NCBI GenBank assembly: GCA_030068525.1
Contig: JASJOS010000004.1
Coordinates: 124,001-188,000, forward strand
Source of the DNA: Xanthocytophaga flava
GTDB taxonomy: Bacteria; Bacteroidota; Bacteroidia; Cytophagales; 172606-1
Direction of reading: 5' to 3'
DNA: 64,000 bases
Shown here: positions 33,736 through 42,955 of the stretch, piece after piece
Layout of the letters: the number at the start of each line of letters is the position of its first letter
Numbering within the stretch: position 1 is the stretch's first letter
Program-made: the position numbers and the translations under genes
Notes under the pieces: model-generated
The model's input: the letters and a program-made list of their open reading frames with translations, nothing else
What the model was told of the DNA's origin: nothing
Databases searched by the model: none

Positions 33736-34344
33736 ATGGATAAAAAAGAAATTATTTTACAAGCCGCAGAAGAACTTTTCGCAGAAAAAGGATTTGACGC
33801 AACCTCCGTAAAGGATCTTTCTCAACGTGCCAATGTCAACGTAGCGATGATCTCCTATTATTTCGGATCAAAAGAAAAGCTACTTGAAACCTTGATCGAA
33901 AATAAAAGCAATGATTTGTATACCAGTCTGCAAAATCTGAATAGCCAGAACAAAGACCCTTTTGCCAAACTGGAATCACTCATTGATATTTACATTGAGC
34001 GGATTTTTAACAACAGCAATTATTTTCTGATCACTCAAAGAGAGCTGTTTTTGAAGCAACGAGGTGGCACACATGAAGCGATTATGCGCATCCATGCTAA
34101 AAATGTGGAAGAAATCCGAAAACTACTTGATGAGGGACAAAAACAAAAGCTCTTTCGGAAAGTAGATACAGATCTGCTGATGGCTACTATCTCAGGAACT
34201 ATTTTCAATGTAAAAAAGAAGGAATACTTCACACAGGACACTACACTACCTCCGGAAGAAACAGAAGCAGCGACTAACAAAGTTAAGAAGCAAGTAAAGA
34301 AACATCTGTACGAAATGCTCAGAGCCTATCTGGAGATTAAGTAA
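33736..34344 (+). CDS. TetR/AcrR-family regulator of the efflux operon
   Basis: 202 residues with the TetR helix-turn-helix: ILQAAEELFAEKGFDATSVK and DLSQRANVNVAMISYYFGSK. The C-terminal ligand domain is variable, as usual. It is the first gene of an operon with TolC, HlyD and EmrB genes (17-nt gap to the TolC gene), so it probably represses the operon until a toxic compound binds. Confidence 0.92.
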   Translation: MDKKEIILQAAEELFAEKGFDATSVKDLSQRANVNVAMISYYFGSKEKLLETLIENKSNDLYTSLQNLNSQNKDPFAKLESLIDIYIERIFNNSNYFLITQRELFLKQRGGTHEAIMRIHAKNVEEIRKLLDEGQKQKLFRKVDTDLLMATISGTIFNVKKKEYFTQDTTLPPEETEAATNKVKKQVKKHLYEMLRAYLEIK

Positions 34345-34360
34345 TTACCTTTAAAACCAT

Positions 34361-35686
34361 ATGAGACTAAAAAATCAAAATTGTTTATTACCCATCCTCT
34401 TGTTGTTATGTATACCACTGGTTACTACAGCACAACAGACCAAACCTTTGTCATTGGAGGAAGCACTTACGCTGGGAGTATCCAACAGTAAGTCTTTGAA
34501 ATTATCCAAAGCTAAAATTGAAGAAATAACAGCTCAGCAAAAAATAACCAAAGAACAACGATTACCTCAGGCAAAGGCAAGCATTATGTATAATCATGCA
34601 TTTATGCTTACCAACCAGTTTCAATTAAGTCCAGGAGCAGAACCGTTTGTATTGCCACGTAATGCAGATGTGTATCTGGGAACAGCCTCTGTTAATCAGG
34701 TTATCTATTCTGGAAATAAGCACAAATATGCAGATGAATCAGCAGCTCTTTTAACCAAGATTGCAGAACTGGATGTAACCAGACAGGAAAACGAAATCAA
34801 GCTGGCAGTAATCCAACTATATTTCAATCTGTATAAAATCAAACAGAGTCAGAAAGTTATCCAGCAGAATTTTCAGGATATTGACGAGAAAATAATTGAA
34901 ACTGAGAAGTTTGTAAAACAGGGTCTGGCAACCGAGAATGATGTATTACGCTGGAAACTACAACGTTCCAACATTGAGATCAGCAATCTTGATCTGACTA
35001 CCAGTCAGAAGACAGTAAGCTATCATTTAGGCTTGCTACTAGGTCTGACTGACGATAATCTGATTGAAGTAGATACATCTTTAAATCTGTTAGCAACAAG
35101 CAGTTCTTTTCAGGATTATGTCAACCAAAGTCTGAGCAACCGTAAGGAGGTAACTATTGCAGATTATCAGAGTCAACATAGCAGATTAAATATCAAGTCT
35201 ATACAAAGTAGCAAGTATCCAACATTAGCCGCTGGAGCAGCCTTATATCATATTAACCCTAGTGCAAATCCAATACCTAAAGCCAATTCAACTATCACTC
35301 CACTAACAGTTGGTCTCACGCTGAGTTATGATATTGCTTCATTGTATACTACAAAAGCAAAAATCAGTCAGGCTGAAGCCAGTGAGAAACAGACTACAAT
35401 AGCTAAAACAGTAACAGAGGACAACATTCGTACAGAAGTAAAACAAAGTTATGAAGGCTATGTCCAGGCTCGTGAAAAAATCAAACTGCTTGAAGTTGCT
35501 ACAGAGCAGGCAACAGAAAACTATCGAATTACTAACTCTAAATACAAAAACAATGTAGCCTCTACTACTGATCGTATTGATGCGGAAACATTGTTATTTC
35601 AGGCCAAAATCAACCTTGAATTAGCCAAAGCAGACGCTGTTGTTGCATACTACACATTGTTGAAATCTGCTGGAATGTTGCCTTAA
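34361..35686 (+). CDS. TolC-family outer-membrane efflux protein
   Basis: 441 residues, signal peptide to about 24 (VTTAQQ). Two OEP halves with long coiled-coil helices: LSLEEALTLGVSNSKSLKLS, then FVKQGLATENDVLRWKLQRS, and the second repeat EKIKLLEVATEQATENYRIT, YKNNVASTTDRIDAETLLFQ. It forms the outer-membrane channel for the HlyD/EmrB pump encoded next. Confidence 0.93.
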   Translation: MRLKNQNCLLPILLLLCIPLVTTAQQTKPLSLEEALTLGVSNSKSLKLSKAKIEEITAQQKITKEQRLPQAKASIMYNHAFMLTNQFQLSPGAEPFVLPRNADVYLGTASVNQVIYSGNKHKYADESAALLTKIAELDVTRQENEIKLAVIQLYFNLYKIKQSQKVIQQNFQDIDEKIIETEKFVKQGLATENDVLRWKLQRSNIEISNLDLTTSQKTVSYHLGLLLGLTDDNLIEVDTSLNLLATSSSFQDYVNQSLSNRKEVTIADYQSQHSRLNIKSIQSSKYPTLAAGAALYHINPSANPIPKANSTITPLTVGLTLSYDIASLYTTKAKISQAEASEKQTTIAKTVTEDNIRTEVKQSYEGYVQAREKIKLLEVATEQATENYRITNSKYKNNVASTTDRIDAETLLFQAKINLELAKADAVVAYYTLLKSAGMLP

Positions 35687-35763
35687 ACTAATGCTCAAAG
35701 GCTATTAGAGGAATAGCTTAATAAAACAGGAGAGTCAATAACCCTACTTTACAATACAAAATT

Positions 35764-36798
35764 ATGTCAGAGAAAAAATCAAAAAACTTTGCATTACCCA
35801 TTATTTTAGGCATTGTTATTCTATCAGCCGGAGCATACGGCTTTACAAAATATACTCACTCACTCCATTATGTAGATACAGATGATGCACAATTGGATGG
35901 AGACATTGTACCTGTTGTAGCAAAGGTGGGCGGTTATGTAAACAGTGTATTGTTTGAAGATAACCAAAAAGTTTCCAAAGATCAGCTGCTTGTAAAAATA
36001 GAAGATACCGATTATCTGATTAAAGTGCGTCAGGCAGATGCCTCTTTACAATCGGTAATGGCGAATGTAGGTGTATCCAAATCTACTGTAGTATCTACAC
36101 AAGCTGGCATTGCCACAGCTAAATCAGCTATTGAAGCTGCTAACATACGCCTGTGGAAAGCAAACCAGGATTATACCCGTTATAAAAACCTGTATGATGA
36201 CAAAGTGGTTACTGCTCAGCAGTTTGATGCCATAAAGGCTGAAAAAGACGCTGCTGAAGCACAATTGGCCTCTGCCAAAAGTCAGTATGATGTAGCCTCC
36301 AAGCAAGTAGGTACCTCTGTATCTCAGGTAAGTGCAGCATCCAGTAACATTGCCCTTCGTCAGGCAGATCTGGATTTTGCCAAACTACAACTTTCCTATA
36401 CCAGTGTAAGCGCTCCTGTTTCAGGAACTGTTGCCAAGAAAAATATTCAGCCAGGTCAGTTGGTGCAGGCAGGTCAGAGTTTGTTTGTAGTAGTAAATGA
36501 CAGTAGCATTTATGTGACAGCCAACTTCAAAGAGACACAATTAAAGAAAATGAAGCCAGGTAATCCTGTCACCATTGTGGTCGATGCATATCCAGATGAA
36601 CCAATAGCGGGTGAAGTAGCTAGTTTTTCTCCTGCAACAGGTGCTAAGTTTTCATTATTGCCTCCAGACAATGCAACTGGAAACTTCGTAAAAGTGGTAC
36701 AACGTGTTCCAGTTCGTATCAAACTGAAGGCAGATAAAGCTATGCGTGAAAAGCTGCACCCAGGTATGAGTGTAACAGCAGAAGTGAAAATAGATTAA
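35764..36798 (+). CDS. HlyD/EmrA-family membrane-fusion protein
   Basis: 344 residues. One N-terminal membrane helix (about 8-27), biotinyl-lipoyl-like domain (TDDAQLDGDIVPVVAKVGGY), alpha hairpin (about 85-190, Ala/Gln/Ser-rich), second lipoyl half (YTSVSAPVSGTVAKKNIQPG) and beta barrel ending HPGMSVTAEVKID. It links the inner-membrane MFS pump to the TolC protein. Confidence 0.94.
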   Translation: MSEKKSKNFALPIILGIVILSAGAYGFTKYTHSLHYVDTDDAQLDGDIVPVVAKVGGYVNSVLFEDNQKVSKDQLLVKIEDTDYLIKVRQADASLQSVMANVGVSKSTVVSTQAGIATAKSAIEAANIRLWKANQDYTRYKNLYDDKVVTAQQFDAIKAEKDAAEAQLASAKSQYDVASKQVGTSVSQVSAASSNIALRQADLDFAKLQLSYTSVSAPVSGTVAKKNIQPGQLVQAGQSLFVVVNDSSIYVTANFKETQLKKMKPGNPVTIVVDAYPDEPIAGEVASFSPATGAKFSLLPPDNATGNFVKVVQRVPVRIKLKADKAMREKLHPGMSVTAEVKID

Positions 36799-36990
36799 CA
36801 CTTTCTTCAAAGGTAGTAATGGAATAGTCAATGAGGATAGCCCTTGATATCCATTAACTACCTTTCCTACTGAACAGATAAACTTCTTTTAAGGCAAAGC
36901 CTATTTAGAAATATAGCTGTCAGTTTTATAAAAGATGATTGTACCCTTACAATCAATCCATACTTTACATGAACTTTAGTTGATTACTAT

Positions 36991-38538
36991 ATGCCTGAAA
37001 AAGGTTCTTCCAAATGGATTATTACCATTACAGTGATCGTAGGTTCCTTGTTGGAACTGATTGACACAACTATTGTCAATGTATCACTACCCCAGATTAT
37101 GGGAAATCTGGGAGCCACATTATCAGATGTGAGCTGGGTAGTAACAGGATATGCAGTTGCAAATGTAATTGTATTACCTATGTCTGGCTGGCTGGCCGGA
37201 CGTTTTGGCCGTCGCAATTATTTCCTTGGGTCTATTATAATATTTACAGTTGCTTCTTTCTTTTGCGGAAATGCAGATAGTCTGTTGATGCTAGTTATTT
37301 TCCGGATTATTCAAGGTCTGGCAGGAGGTGGCTTACTATCAACAGCACAAACGATTCTGATTGATACCTGGCCACGGGAAGAAATAGGTATGGCCAATGC
37401 CTTATTTGGCTTAGGAGCCGTATTGGGACCCGCTGTAGGTCCTACCATCGGGGGTTATATCACAGACAATTACTCCTGGCCATGGATATTTTATGTAAAC
37501 ATTCCGGTAGGTATTCTGGCAGGGGTATTCGTATTTGTTTTTATTAAGAATACCAAAAATGACAACATCAGCCGACGTATTGACTGGACAGGTATTGCCC
37601 TTCTGGCTTTATGTATTGGATGTCTGCAGGTAGTACTGGAGAAAGGTGAAACAGAAGACTGGTTTGAAACAGCTTACATATCAGTACTAACCTTTATCTC
37701 ACTAGTAGCAAGCATTGCGTTTATATGGAGAGAATTGAGTATTGACTATCCGATTGTAAACCTTCGGATTTTACGCTATCGAAGCTTTAGTGCCGGTATG
37801 CTTACTTCTTTTGCACTGGGATTTGGTATGTACAGTTCTGTATTTGCACTACCTATTTTGTGTCAGAATATTCTGGGTTTCAGTGCCCAGCAAACAGGTG
37901 AGTTGATGTTTCCTGGTAGTCTGGTAACCATGTTTATCATGCCTATAACAGGCACACTATTAAAGAAAGGATTTCCAGCCCAGTTCCTGGCTACAGGTGG
38001 CATGATTCTGTTTTTTATTTTTACTCAGATGCTGAGTGTTTCCAATGTATTTAGTGGTCCGAATGACTTTTTCTGGCCTCTGATGGTACGAGGTGTCGGA
38101 ATGGCCATTCTCTTCGTTCCTCTGACTACACTGGCTATTCAGGATTTGCATGGAGCTGAGATTGGACAGGGAACAGGTCTTAATAATATGATGCGACAAT
38201 TGGGTGGATCTTTCGGTATTGCTCTTTCTAATACTATACTGGCACATCGTGCAGCTTTTCATAGAGTGAATCTTGTTTCTTACATGAACTCTTATAGTGA
38301 TGCATTTACAGAAAGATTAAGAATGCTTACCAATAGTTTTATTGCCAAAGGATATACTCCACTAGATGCTGAATCCAAAGCACATAAAGCATTGGATGGA
38401 ATTATGACCAAACAAAGCATGATTCTCTCATACAATGATATATTCTGGCTTGTGGGGTTCTTTATGTTATTCTGTATCCCAATAATTTATTTGCAGAAAT
38501 TCAAGAAAAATGTTGCGATCCCTGTGGATGCACATTGA
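36991..38538 (+). CDS. DHA2-family MFS drug exporter (EmrB-like)
   Basis: 515 residues with about 14 membrane helices, the DHA2 pattern. Motifs: LIDTTIVNVSLPQIMGNLGA, the motif A loop GWLAGRFGRR, FRIIQGLAGGGLLSTAQTIL and motif C GLGAVLGPAVGPTIGGYI. Proton-driven export of hydrophobic toxic compounds through EmrA/TolC partners. A 192-nt gap separates it from the HlyD gene; terminator at 38559. Confidence 0.94.
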   Translation: MPEKGSSKWIITITVIVGSLLELIDTTIVNVSLPQIMGNLGATLSDVSWVVTGYAVANVIVLPMSGWLAGRFGRRNYFLGSIIIFTVASFFCGNADSLLMLVIFRIIQGLAGGGLLSTAQTILIDTWPREEIGMANALFGLGAVLGPAVGPTIGGYITDNYSWPWIFYVNIPVGILAGVFVFVFIKNTKNDNISRRIDWTGIALLALCIGCLQVVLEKGETEDWFETAYISVLTFISLVASIAFIWRELSIDYPIVNLRILRYRSFSAGMLTSFALGFGMYSSVFALPILCQNILGFSAQQTGELMFPGSLVTMFIMPITGTLLKKGFPAQFLATGGMILFFIFTQMLSVSNVFSGPNDFFWPLMVRGVGMAILFVPLTTLAIQDLHGAEIGQGTGLNNMMRQLGGSFGIALSNTILAHRAAFHRVNLVSYMNSYSDAFTERLRMLTNSFIAKGYTPLDAESKAHKALDGIMTKQSMILSYNDIFWLVGFFMLFCIPIIYLQKFKKNVAIPVDAH

Positions 38539-38558
38539 TGTAATTTACAATTATGCTG

Positions 38559-38592
38559 AAAAACCGGCAGTTTGATGACTGTCGGTTTTTTT
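38559..38592 (+). terminator. Terminator of the efflux operon
   Basis: AAAAACCGGCAG / CTGTCGGTTTTT with loop TTTGATGA, ending in seven T. Confidence 0.88.
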
Positions 38593-38747
38593 ATGCCCTA
38601 TCTGGTATATCAGGGTATGTAGCATTTAGCTTAAAATCCACATAATGCACTCTAAATCTTTACAGACTATACCCATCCTTACTGACAAACAATAGCCTTC
38701 TCACAGGAAAGGTTGTTTCTCTGAAGTTTAAGTACCATTTTTGTGCC

Positions 38748-39803
38748 ATGAAATTCCGATTAATCGATATTATCAAATATGCCATTCCATTGGTAGTAGC
38801 TTTTCTATTGCTACGTTTTTATGTATTTAAGGAATTAAGTCTGGCTGACATGATAGCCACTTTCCGGCAAGCTAACTATAGTTGGGTCATCTTCTCAGGA
38901 ATCGTCCTATTGTTTGCACACTGGAGCAGAGCCTATAGATGGCGACTATTATTGGAACCTCTCGGATATAAACCGAGTATGTTTCGTATGTTTCTGGCTG
39001 TTATGATCGGATATTTCGCCAATCTGTTACTGCCACGTATGGGAGAAGTATCCCGCTGTGGTGTATTGAATAAGATGAATAAGGTGCCTATCAATGCAGG
39101 AATAGGGACTGTAGTAGCTGAAAGACTTTTTGATGTTGTGATGTTACTCTTACTTCTATGCCTTAATTTCCTTCTTGAGTTTAATCGGCTTAGTGAGTTC
39201 TTTATACAATTCTTTACAGATAAGTTTGGTAGCTTTAGCCAAATCTCCTCAACCTTTTATCTTATCCTGATTGTTGGGGTCCTGTTTATAGCCGGCATTG
39301 GATTCTGGGCTTATAAAAATCAGGAAAAGCTGTGGAAGATTGCTATTCTTGCAAAAGTCCGTGACTTTTTTCTGGGTATGTGGGAAGGCTTGGTCAGTGT
39401 AAGAAAGATGCAAAACAAATGGAGTTTCATTGCTCACAGTTTCCTTATCTGGATAGGATATTATTTCGCAGCCTATCTGCTCACATTTGCTCTTCCAGAT
39501 TCAAAACCTCTTGGCTGGATGGGTGGCCTTACTATTCTTATGATGGGAAGTTTGGGTATGGCAGCTCCTGTACAGGGTGGCACAGGTCCCTATCACTTGT
39601 TGGTAAGTAGTGCACTTATGTTGTATGGATGGTCTCAGGAAGAAGGCATTATCCTGGCTACTTTTATCTGGGCATCACAAACTCTCCTGACAATTGTAGC
39701 AGGTGGCATATGCTTTGTGACTAGTTTATTTATCAATAGTGCAGCTACACCATCTGTTGAGATTAAAGATAGCCACTCTCAGAAGTATGATTCTGCAACC
39801 TGA
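38748..39803 (+). CDS. Flippase-like (LPG synthase TM region/AglD) membrane protein
   Basis: 351 residues with about 8 membrane helices. Signatures: LFAHWSRAYRWRLLLEPLGY, ANLLLPRMGEVSRCGVL, GTVVAERLFDVVMLL and GSLGMAAPVQGGTGPYH, the UPF0104/LPG_synthase_TM family. Likely moves a lipid-linked glycan or glycerolipid across the membrane. The heptose adenylyltransferase-like gene follows after 20 nt, consistent with envelope polysaccharide synthesis. Confidence 0.88.
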   Translation: MKFRLIDIIKYAIPLVVAFLLLRFYVFKELSLADMIATFRQANYSWVIFSGIVLLFAHWSRAYRWRLLLEPLGYKPSMFRMFLAVMIGYFANLLLPRMGEVSRCGVLNKMNKVPINAGIGTVVAERLFDVVMLLLLLCLNFLLEFNRLSEFFIQFFTDKFGSFSQISSTFYLILIVGVLFIAGIGFWAYKNQEKLWKIAILAKVRDFFLGMWEGLVSVRKMQNKWSFIAHSFLIWIGYYFAAYLLTFALPDSKPLGWMGGLTILMMGSLGMAAPVQGGTGPYHLLVSSALMLYGWSQEEGIILATFIWASQTLLTIVAGGICFVTSLFINSAATPSVEIKDSHSQKYDSAT

Positions 39804-39823
39804 ATTATTTATATTTCACAACA

Positions 39824-40303
39824 ATGACAGAAGAAAAAATTCAATCCTTAGATAAAGCCCTTTCAACTATAGCTCAGTGGAAGACTGAAGGAAAAGCTAT
39901 TGCCTTCACCAACGGATGCTTTGATATAGTACATATAGGCCATGTAGATTATCTGGAAAAAGCCAGATCGCTTGGAGATAAACTCGTATTGGGTCTTAAT
40001 ACAGATGCTTCTGTAAGAAGACTAAAAGGAGAAAGCCGTCCTATTGTAAGCGAAACAGGACGCAGCCGCGTTATTGCAGCACTTGAATTTGTTGATCTGG
40101 TTGTCTTTTTTGATGAAGATACGCCAAAAAGTCTGATTGAAGCTATAAAACCTGACATTTTGGTCAAAGGAGATGATTATACAGTCGAAACAATTGTTGG
40201 TGCGGATTTTGTCATAAATAATGGAGGAACTGTAAAAACAATACCTCTGGTAAAAGGATTCTCTACCTCTTCAATAGTAGAGAAGATCCGAAAGTCAGGG
40301 TAA
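39824..40303 (+). CDS. D-glycero-beta-D-manno-heptose 1-phosphate adenylyltransferase (HldE C-terminal-type)
   Basis: 159 residues, a cytidylyltransferase-fold protein with FTNGCFDIVHIGHVDYLEKA (HIGH-type motif), LGLNTDASVRRLKGESRPIV and KGDDYTVETIVGADFV. This corresponds to the second domain of E. coli HldE (RfaE II), here as a separate protein. Activates heptose for lipopolysaccharide core; in Bacteroidota it may serve other ADP-sugars. Confidence 0.92.
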   Translation: MTEEKIQSLDKALSTIAQWKTEGKAIAFTNGCFDIVHIGHVDYLEKARSLGDKLVLGLNTDASVRRLKGESRPIVSETGRSRVIAALEFVDLVVFFDEDTPKSLIEAIKPDILVKGDDYTVETIVGADFVINNGGTVKTIPLVKGFSTSSIVEKIRKSG

Positions 40304-40362
40304 ATTTTTTATAAGATCTGTTCGTCTACCTCGGTAATTAAAAATTAAATAAACACACAACT

Positions 40363-41067
40363 ATGATCTTTCTTATCAGTATTGTAACCATGCTTGTCAG
40401 CATGTTTGTGAGCTGGCAACTTAAAAGCAAATTTGCGCAATATTCACAAATTCCGTTAGCAGGTGGAATGAGCGGAGCAGAAGCTGCCGCCAAAATGCTG
40501 CGAGACAATAATATTTTTGATGTTCGAATAACAGCTGTAGAAGGCCAACTCACTGATCACTATAATCCAGCAGACAAAACAGTTAACCTGAGTCAGGATG
40601 TATATTATGGACGTAGTGCAGCAGCAGTAGCAGTAGCCTCTCATGAATGTGGACACGCAGTGCAGCATGCAACTTCATATGGACCTTTGCAAATGCGTTC
40701 AGCATTGGTGCCTGTAGTAAGTATTTGTGGTAATGTACTTCAGGTTTTGAATATGCTTATTCTTTTTGGTGTAGGTTACTCTATCTTCCAGGGTCATGGA
40801 GCAATAGGTAATATTCTGTTGCTGGTATTAATAGGAGCTAATGCAGGTTTGGCATTGTTCTCCACCATTACTCTTCCTGTAGAATTTGATGCCAGTCGTC
40901 GGGCACTGGTTTGGATGGAAAATAGTGGAGTAGTTACCCAAAGAGAACATGACATGGCAAAAGATGCACTTAAATGGGCTGCCATGACTTATGTAGTAGC
41001 AGCTATTGGTGCACTCGCTCAACTTGCTTACTGGATATTTGTATTCATGGGTCGCAGAGATGATTAA
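40363..41067 (+). CDS. YugP-type zinc metallopeptidase (Zn_peptidase_2)
   Basis: 234 residues. Zinc motif HECGH in AVASHECGHAVQHA, glutamate in LPVEFDASRRAL, and several membrane helices (about 1-20, 120-165, 205-230). Family members are integral membrane peptidases of poorly known role. Bidirectional terminator follows. Confidence 0.9.
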   Translation: MIFLISIVTMLVSMFVSWQLKSKFAQYSQIPLAGGMSGAEAAAKMLRDNNIFDVRITAVEGQLTDHYNPADKTVNLSQDVYYGRSAAAVAVASHECGHAVQHATSYGPLQMRSALVPVVSICGNVLQVLNMLILFGVGYSIFQGHGAIGNILLLVLIGANAGLALFSTITLPVEFDASRRALVWMENSGVVTQREHDMAKDALKWAAMTYVVAAIGALAQLAYWIFVFMGRRDD

Positions 41068-41081
41068 TGACAATATGATTT

Positions 41082-41127
41082 ATAAAAGAAAAACGCCATG
41101 CAATCCTGTATGGCGTTTTTCTTTTAT
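41082..41127. terminator. Bidirectional terminator
   Basis: 18-bp perfect stem with A- and T-runs on both sides and a 10-nt loop, between the peptidase gene (+) and the ferredoxin-reductase gene (-). Confidence 0.92.
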
Positions 41128-41146
41128 AGTCTTTCTATTTGCTCTA

Positions 41147-42208
41147 TCAATCAATCTCAATCACCACATCGCTGGTTAGAGGATGGCCTACACAGGTAAG
41201 GATATATCCCTGTTTGATCTCCGTTTCTGACAATCCATCTTCTTCATCTAATAAAACCTTTCCACTTACACACTTACCCATACAAGCAGTACACATACCA
41301 CTTTGACAGGAGTAAGGAAGATCAATATCGTTATCCAATGCCGCTTCCAGTATAGTTTTTTTGGCAGGTACTGCTACTTTATATTCAGCTCCTTCATATA
41401 CAATTGTCACTGTATAATCTTTCACCTCACCTGTTGTATCTTCTACCACTTCTCCATGTACGGGTTCTTTAGTTGCAGTTAAAAAGCTTTCCGAATGTAT
41501 TCTCTCTGAGGGTATTTGCAAAATACGCAATGCTTGTTTGGCTTCTTCCATCATACCATCCGGACCACAGATAAAGTACTCTGTATCTGTCCATTTAGGC
41601 AAATGCTCCAACATCTTTAATATCAATGACTGATTCAGTCGCCCAATATGACCAGTCCAGGAAGATGCGGGCTGACTCAATATATGAATCACATCTAATC
41701 TACCTGCAAACTTCTGAGTAAGAGCCGCCAATGCCTCTTTAAAAATGATAGACTGCTCATTTCTATTTCCATATACTATAGACACCCGACTACGTGGCTC
41801 TGTATGCAAAATAGTTTTAGCGATAGACATCAAAGGAGTAATACCACTACCTGCTCCAATCAGCATAATATGTCTTTGTTTTTCAGCATTGGGCTCGATA
41901 GTAAACGTTCCCATAGGCTCCATCACTTCAACCAATGCACCTGGTTTCAGTTGATCATTTAGAAAATTGGAAACCTTCCCTCCCTCTACTCGTTTTACAG
42001 TTACAACCAAACTATTTTCTGTAGCAGGTGAACTACACATAGAATAGGAACGGCGTTCTGTTGTTCCATTAACAGGAACCAATAACGTAAGAAATTGCCC
42101 TGATTTATATAAAATGCGCTGATTTACAGGCTGCTCAAAATGTACAGAAATCGCGTCAGGCGTTTCCCGAACAATTTTTTCGACTTTTAAAAAATGATAT
42201 TTACTCAT
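41147..42208 (-). CDS. Ferredoxin-NADP-reductase-type oxidoreductase with C-terminal [2Fe-2S] domain
   Basis: 353 residues from ATG 42208 (SKYHFLKVEKIVRETPDAIS); an upstream ATG at 42262 gives an unlikely extension. Order: FAD-binding domain (about 1-105; RRSYSMCSSP), NAD(P)-binding domain (about 110-240; IMLIGAGSGITPLMSIAKT, YFICGPDGMMEEAK), and a plant-type ferredoxin domain with Cys ligands in PYSCQSGMCTACMGKC and TCVGHP. The layout is that of PaaE/HmpX-like reductases which feed electrons to oxygenases; the partner is not in view. Confidence 0.9.
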   Translation of the reverse strand: MSKYHFLKVEKIVRETPDAISVHFEQPVNQRILYKSGQFLTLLVPVNGTTERRSYSMCSSPATENSLVVTVKRVEGGKVSNFLNDQLKPGALVEVMEPMGTFTIEPNAEKQRHIMLIGAGSGITPLMSIAKTILHTEPRSRVSIVYGNRNEQSIIFKEALAALTQKFAGRLDVIHILSQPASSWTGHIGRLNQSLILKMLEHLPKWTDTEYFICGPDGMMEEAKQALRILQIPSERIHSESFLTATKEPVHGEVVEDTTGEVKDYTVTIVYEGAEYKVAVPAKKTILEAALDNDIDLPYSCQSGMCTACMGKCVSGKVLLDEEDGLSETEIKQGYILTCVGHPLTSDVVIEID

Positions 42209-42314
42209 GTGTATTAACAATGTTAACTTTATCAGGAGGCAAAAGTAATCAATAGCATTCAAATCATGCTCGTAACAGAATCAAACTTTCATCACAAAAT
42301 CCAATTTCTGTAAA

Positions 42315-42369
42315 CTACACAAAATAAAAAACCTGTCTTGTTGTGAGACAGGTTTTTTATTTTGTGTAG
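42315..42369 (-). terminator. Strong terminator
   Basis: 23-bp perfect stem (arms 42315-42337 and 42347-42369) with a 9-nt loop and T-run; follows the lipocalin-like gene on the minus strand. Confidence 0.92.
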
Positions 42370-42384
42370 TTATGACCCTGAAAA

Positions 42385-42825
42385 CTATCCGGCAGGCACC
42401 AGGTAAAGCGTTACATTGGTTGTTTGCCCTTTGGTATTACTGGTCGTATACTTTATAGTCAGTCTGTCTTCAGATAAATCACTTATAGTAACAGTAGCAG
42501 GGCTAAAGCTGGCATTATTTGGGACAAGAAACTTGATTGCCTCATCATTGGAAGTAAATTCCCACGTTCCAGAAGAAGAATTATTCTGAGAGTCAATCCA
42601 TGTAAAGCCTGTACTGTTAAAACTCAGACGCAACGGTGTATAATTTGCAGTTTGAGTTCCTCCTATCTCAAAAACGGTTGTACCGTTTTCTTCTGCCTTC
42701 TGAACTTTCCAGGTCTGGCTGATTAATTCAGTTTTAGTTTTAGGTGTACTTTTTTTGCAGGAAGCTCCTCCTACAATAATGCTGATCAAACAGAGTGTGG
42801 TAAGGAAAATGTTGATTTTTCTCAT
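42385..42825 (-). CDS. Lipocalin-like lipoprotein
   Basis: 146 residues, lipobox GASC (Cys about 23). Strand-rich body TELISQTWKVQKAEENGTTV, FNSTGFTWIDSQNNSSSGTW and LTIKYTTSNTKGQTTNVTLY fits small Bacteroidota lipocalin-like lipoproteins. Ligand unknown. Confidence 0.75.
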   Translation of the reverse strand: MRKINIFLTTLCLISIIVGGASCKKSTPKTKTELISQTWKVQKAEENGTTVFEIGGTQTANYTPLRLSFNSTGFTWIDSQNNSSSGTWEFTSNDEAIKFLVPNNASFSPATVTISDLSEDRLTIKYTTSNTKGQTTNVTLYLVPAG

Positions 42826-42955
42826 TTAGACGCTAATAAAGTAAAGGTTTATAACAAAAATAGGGACTTTACTATAAAAAAACTAATTCTTTGAAACATA
42901 CGCTATATTTTATACATGTATATATGTATGTTTTTTAACAAAACACTTATGTTTG

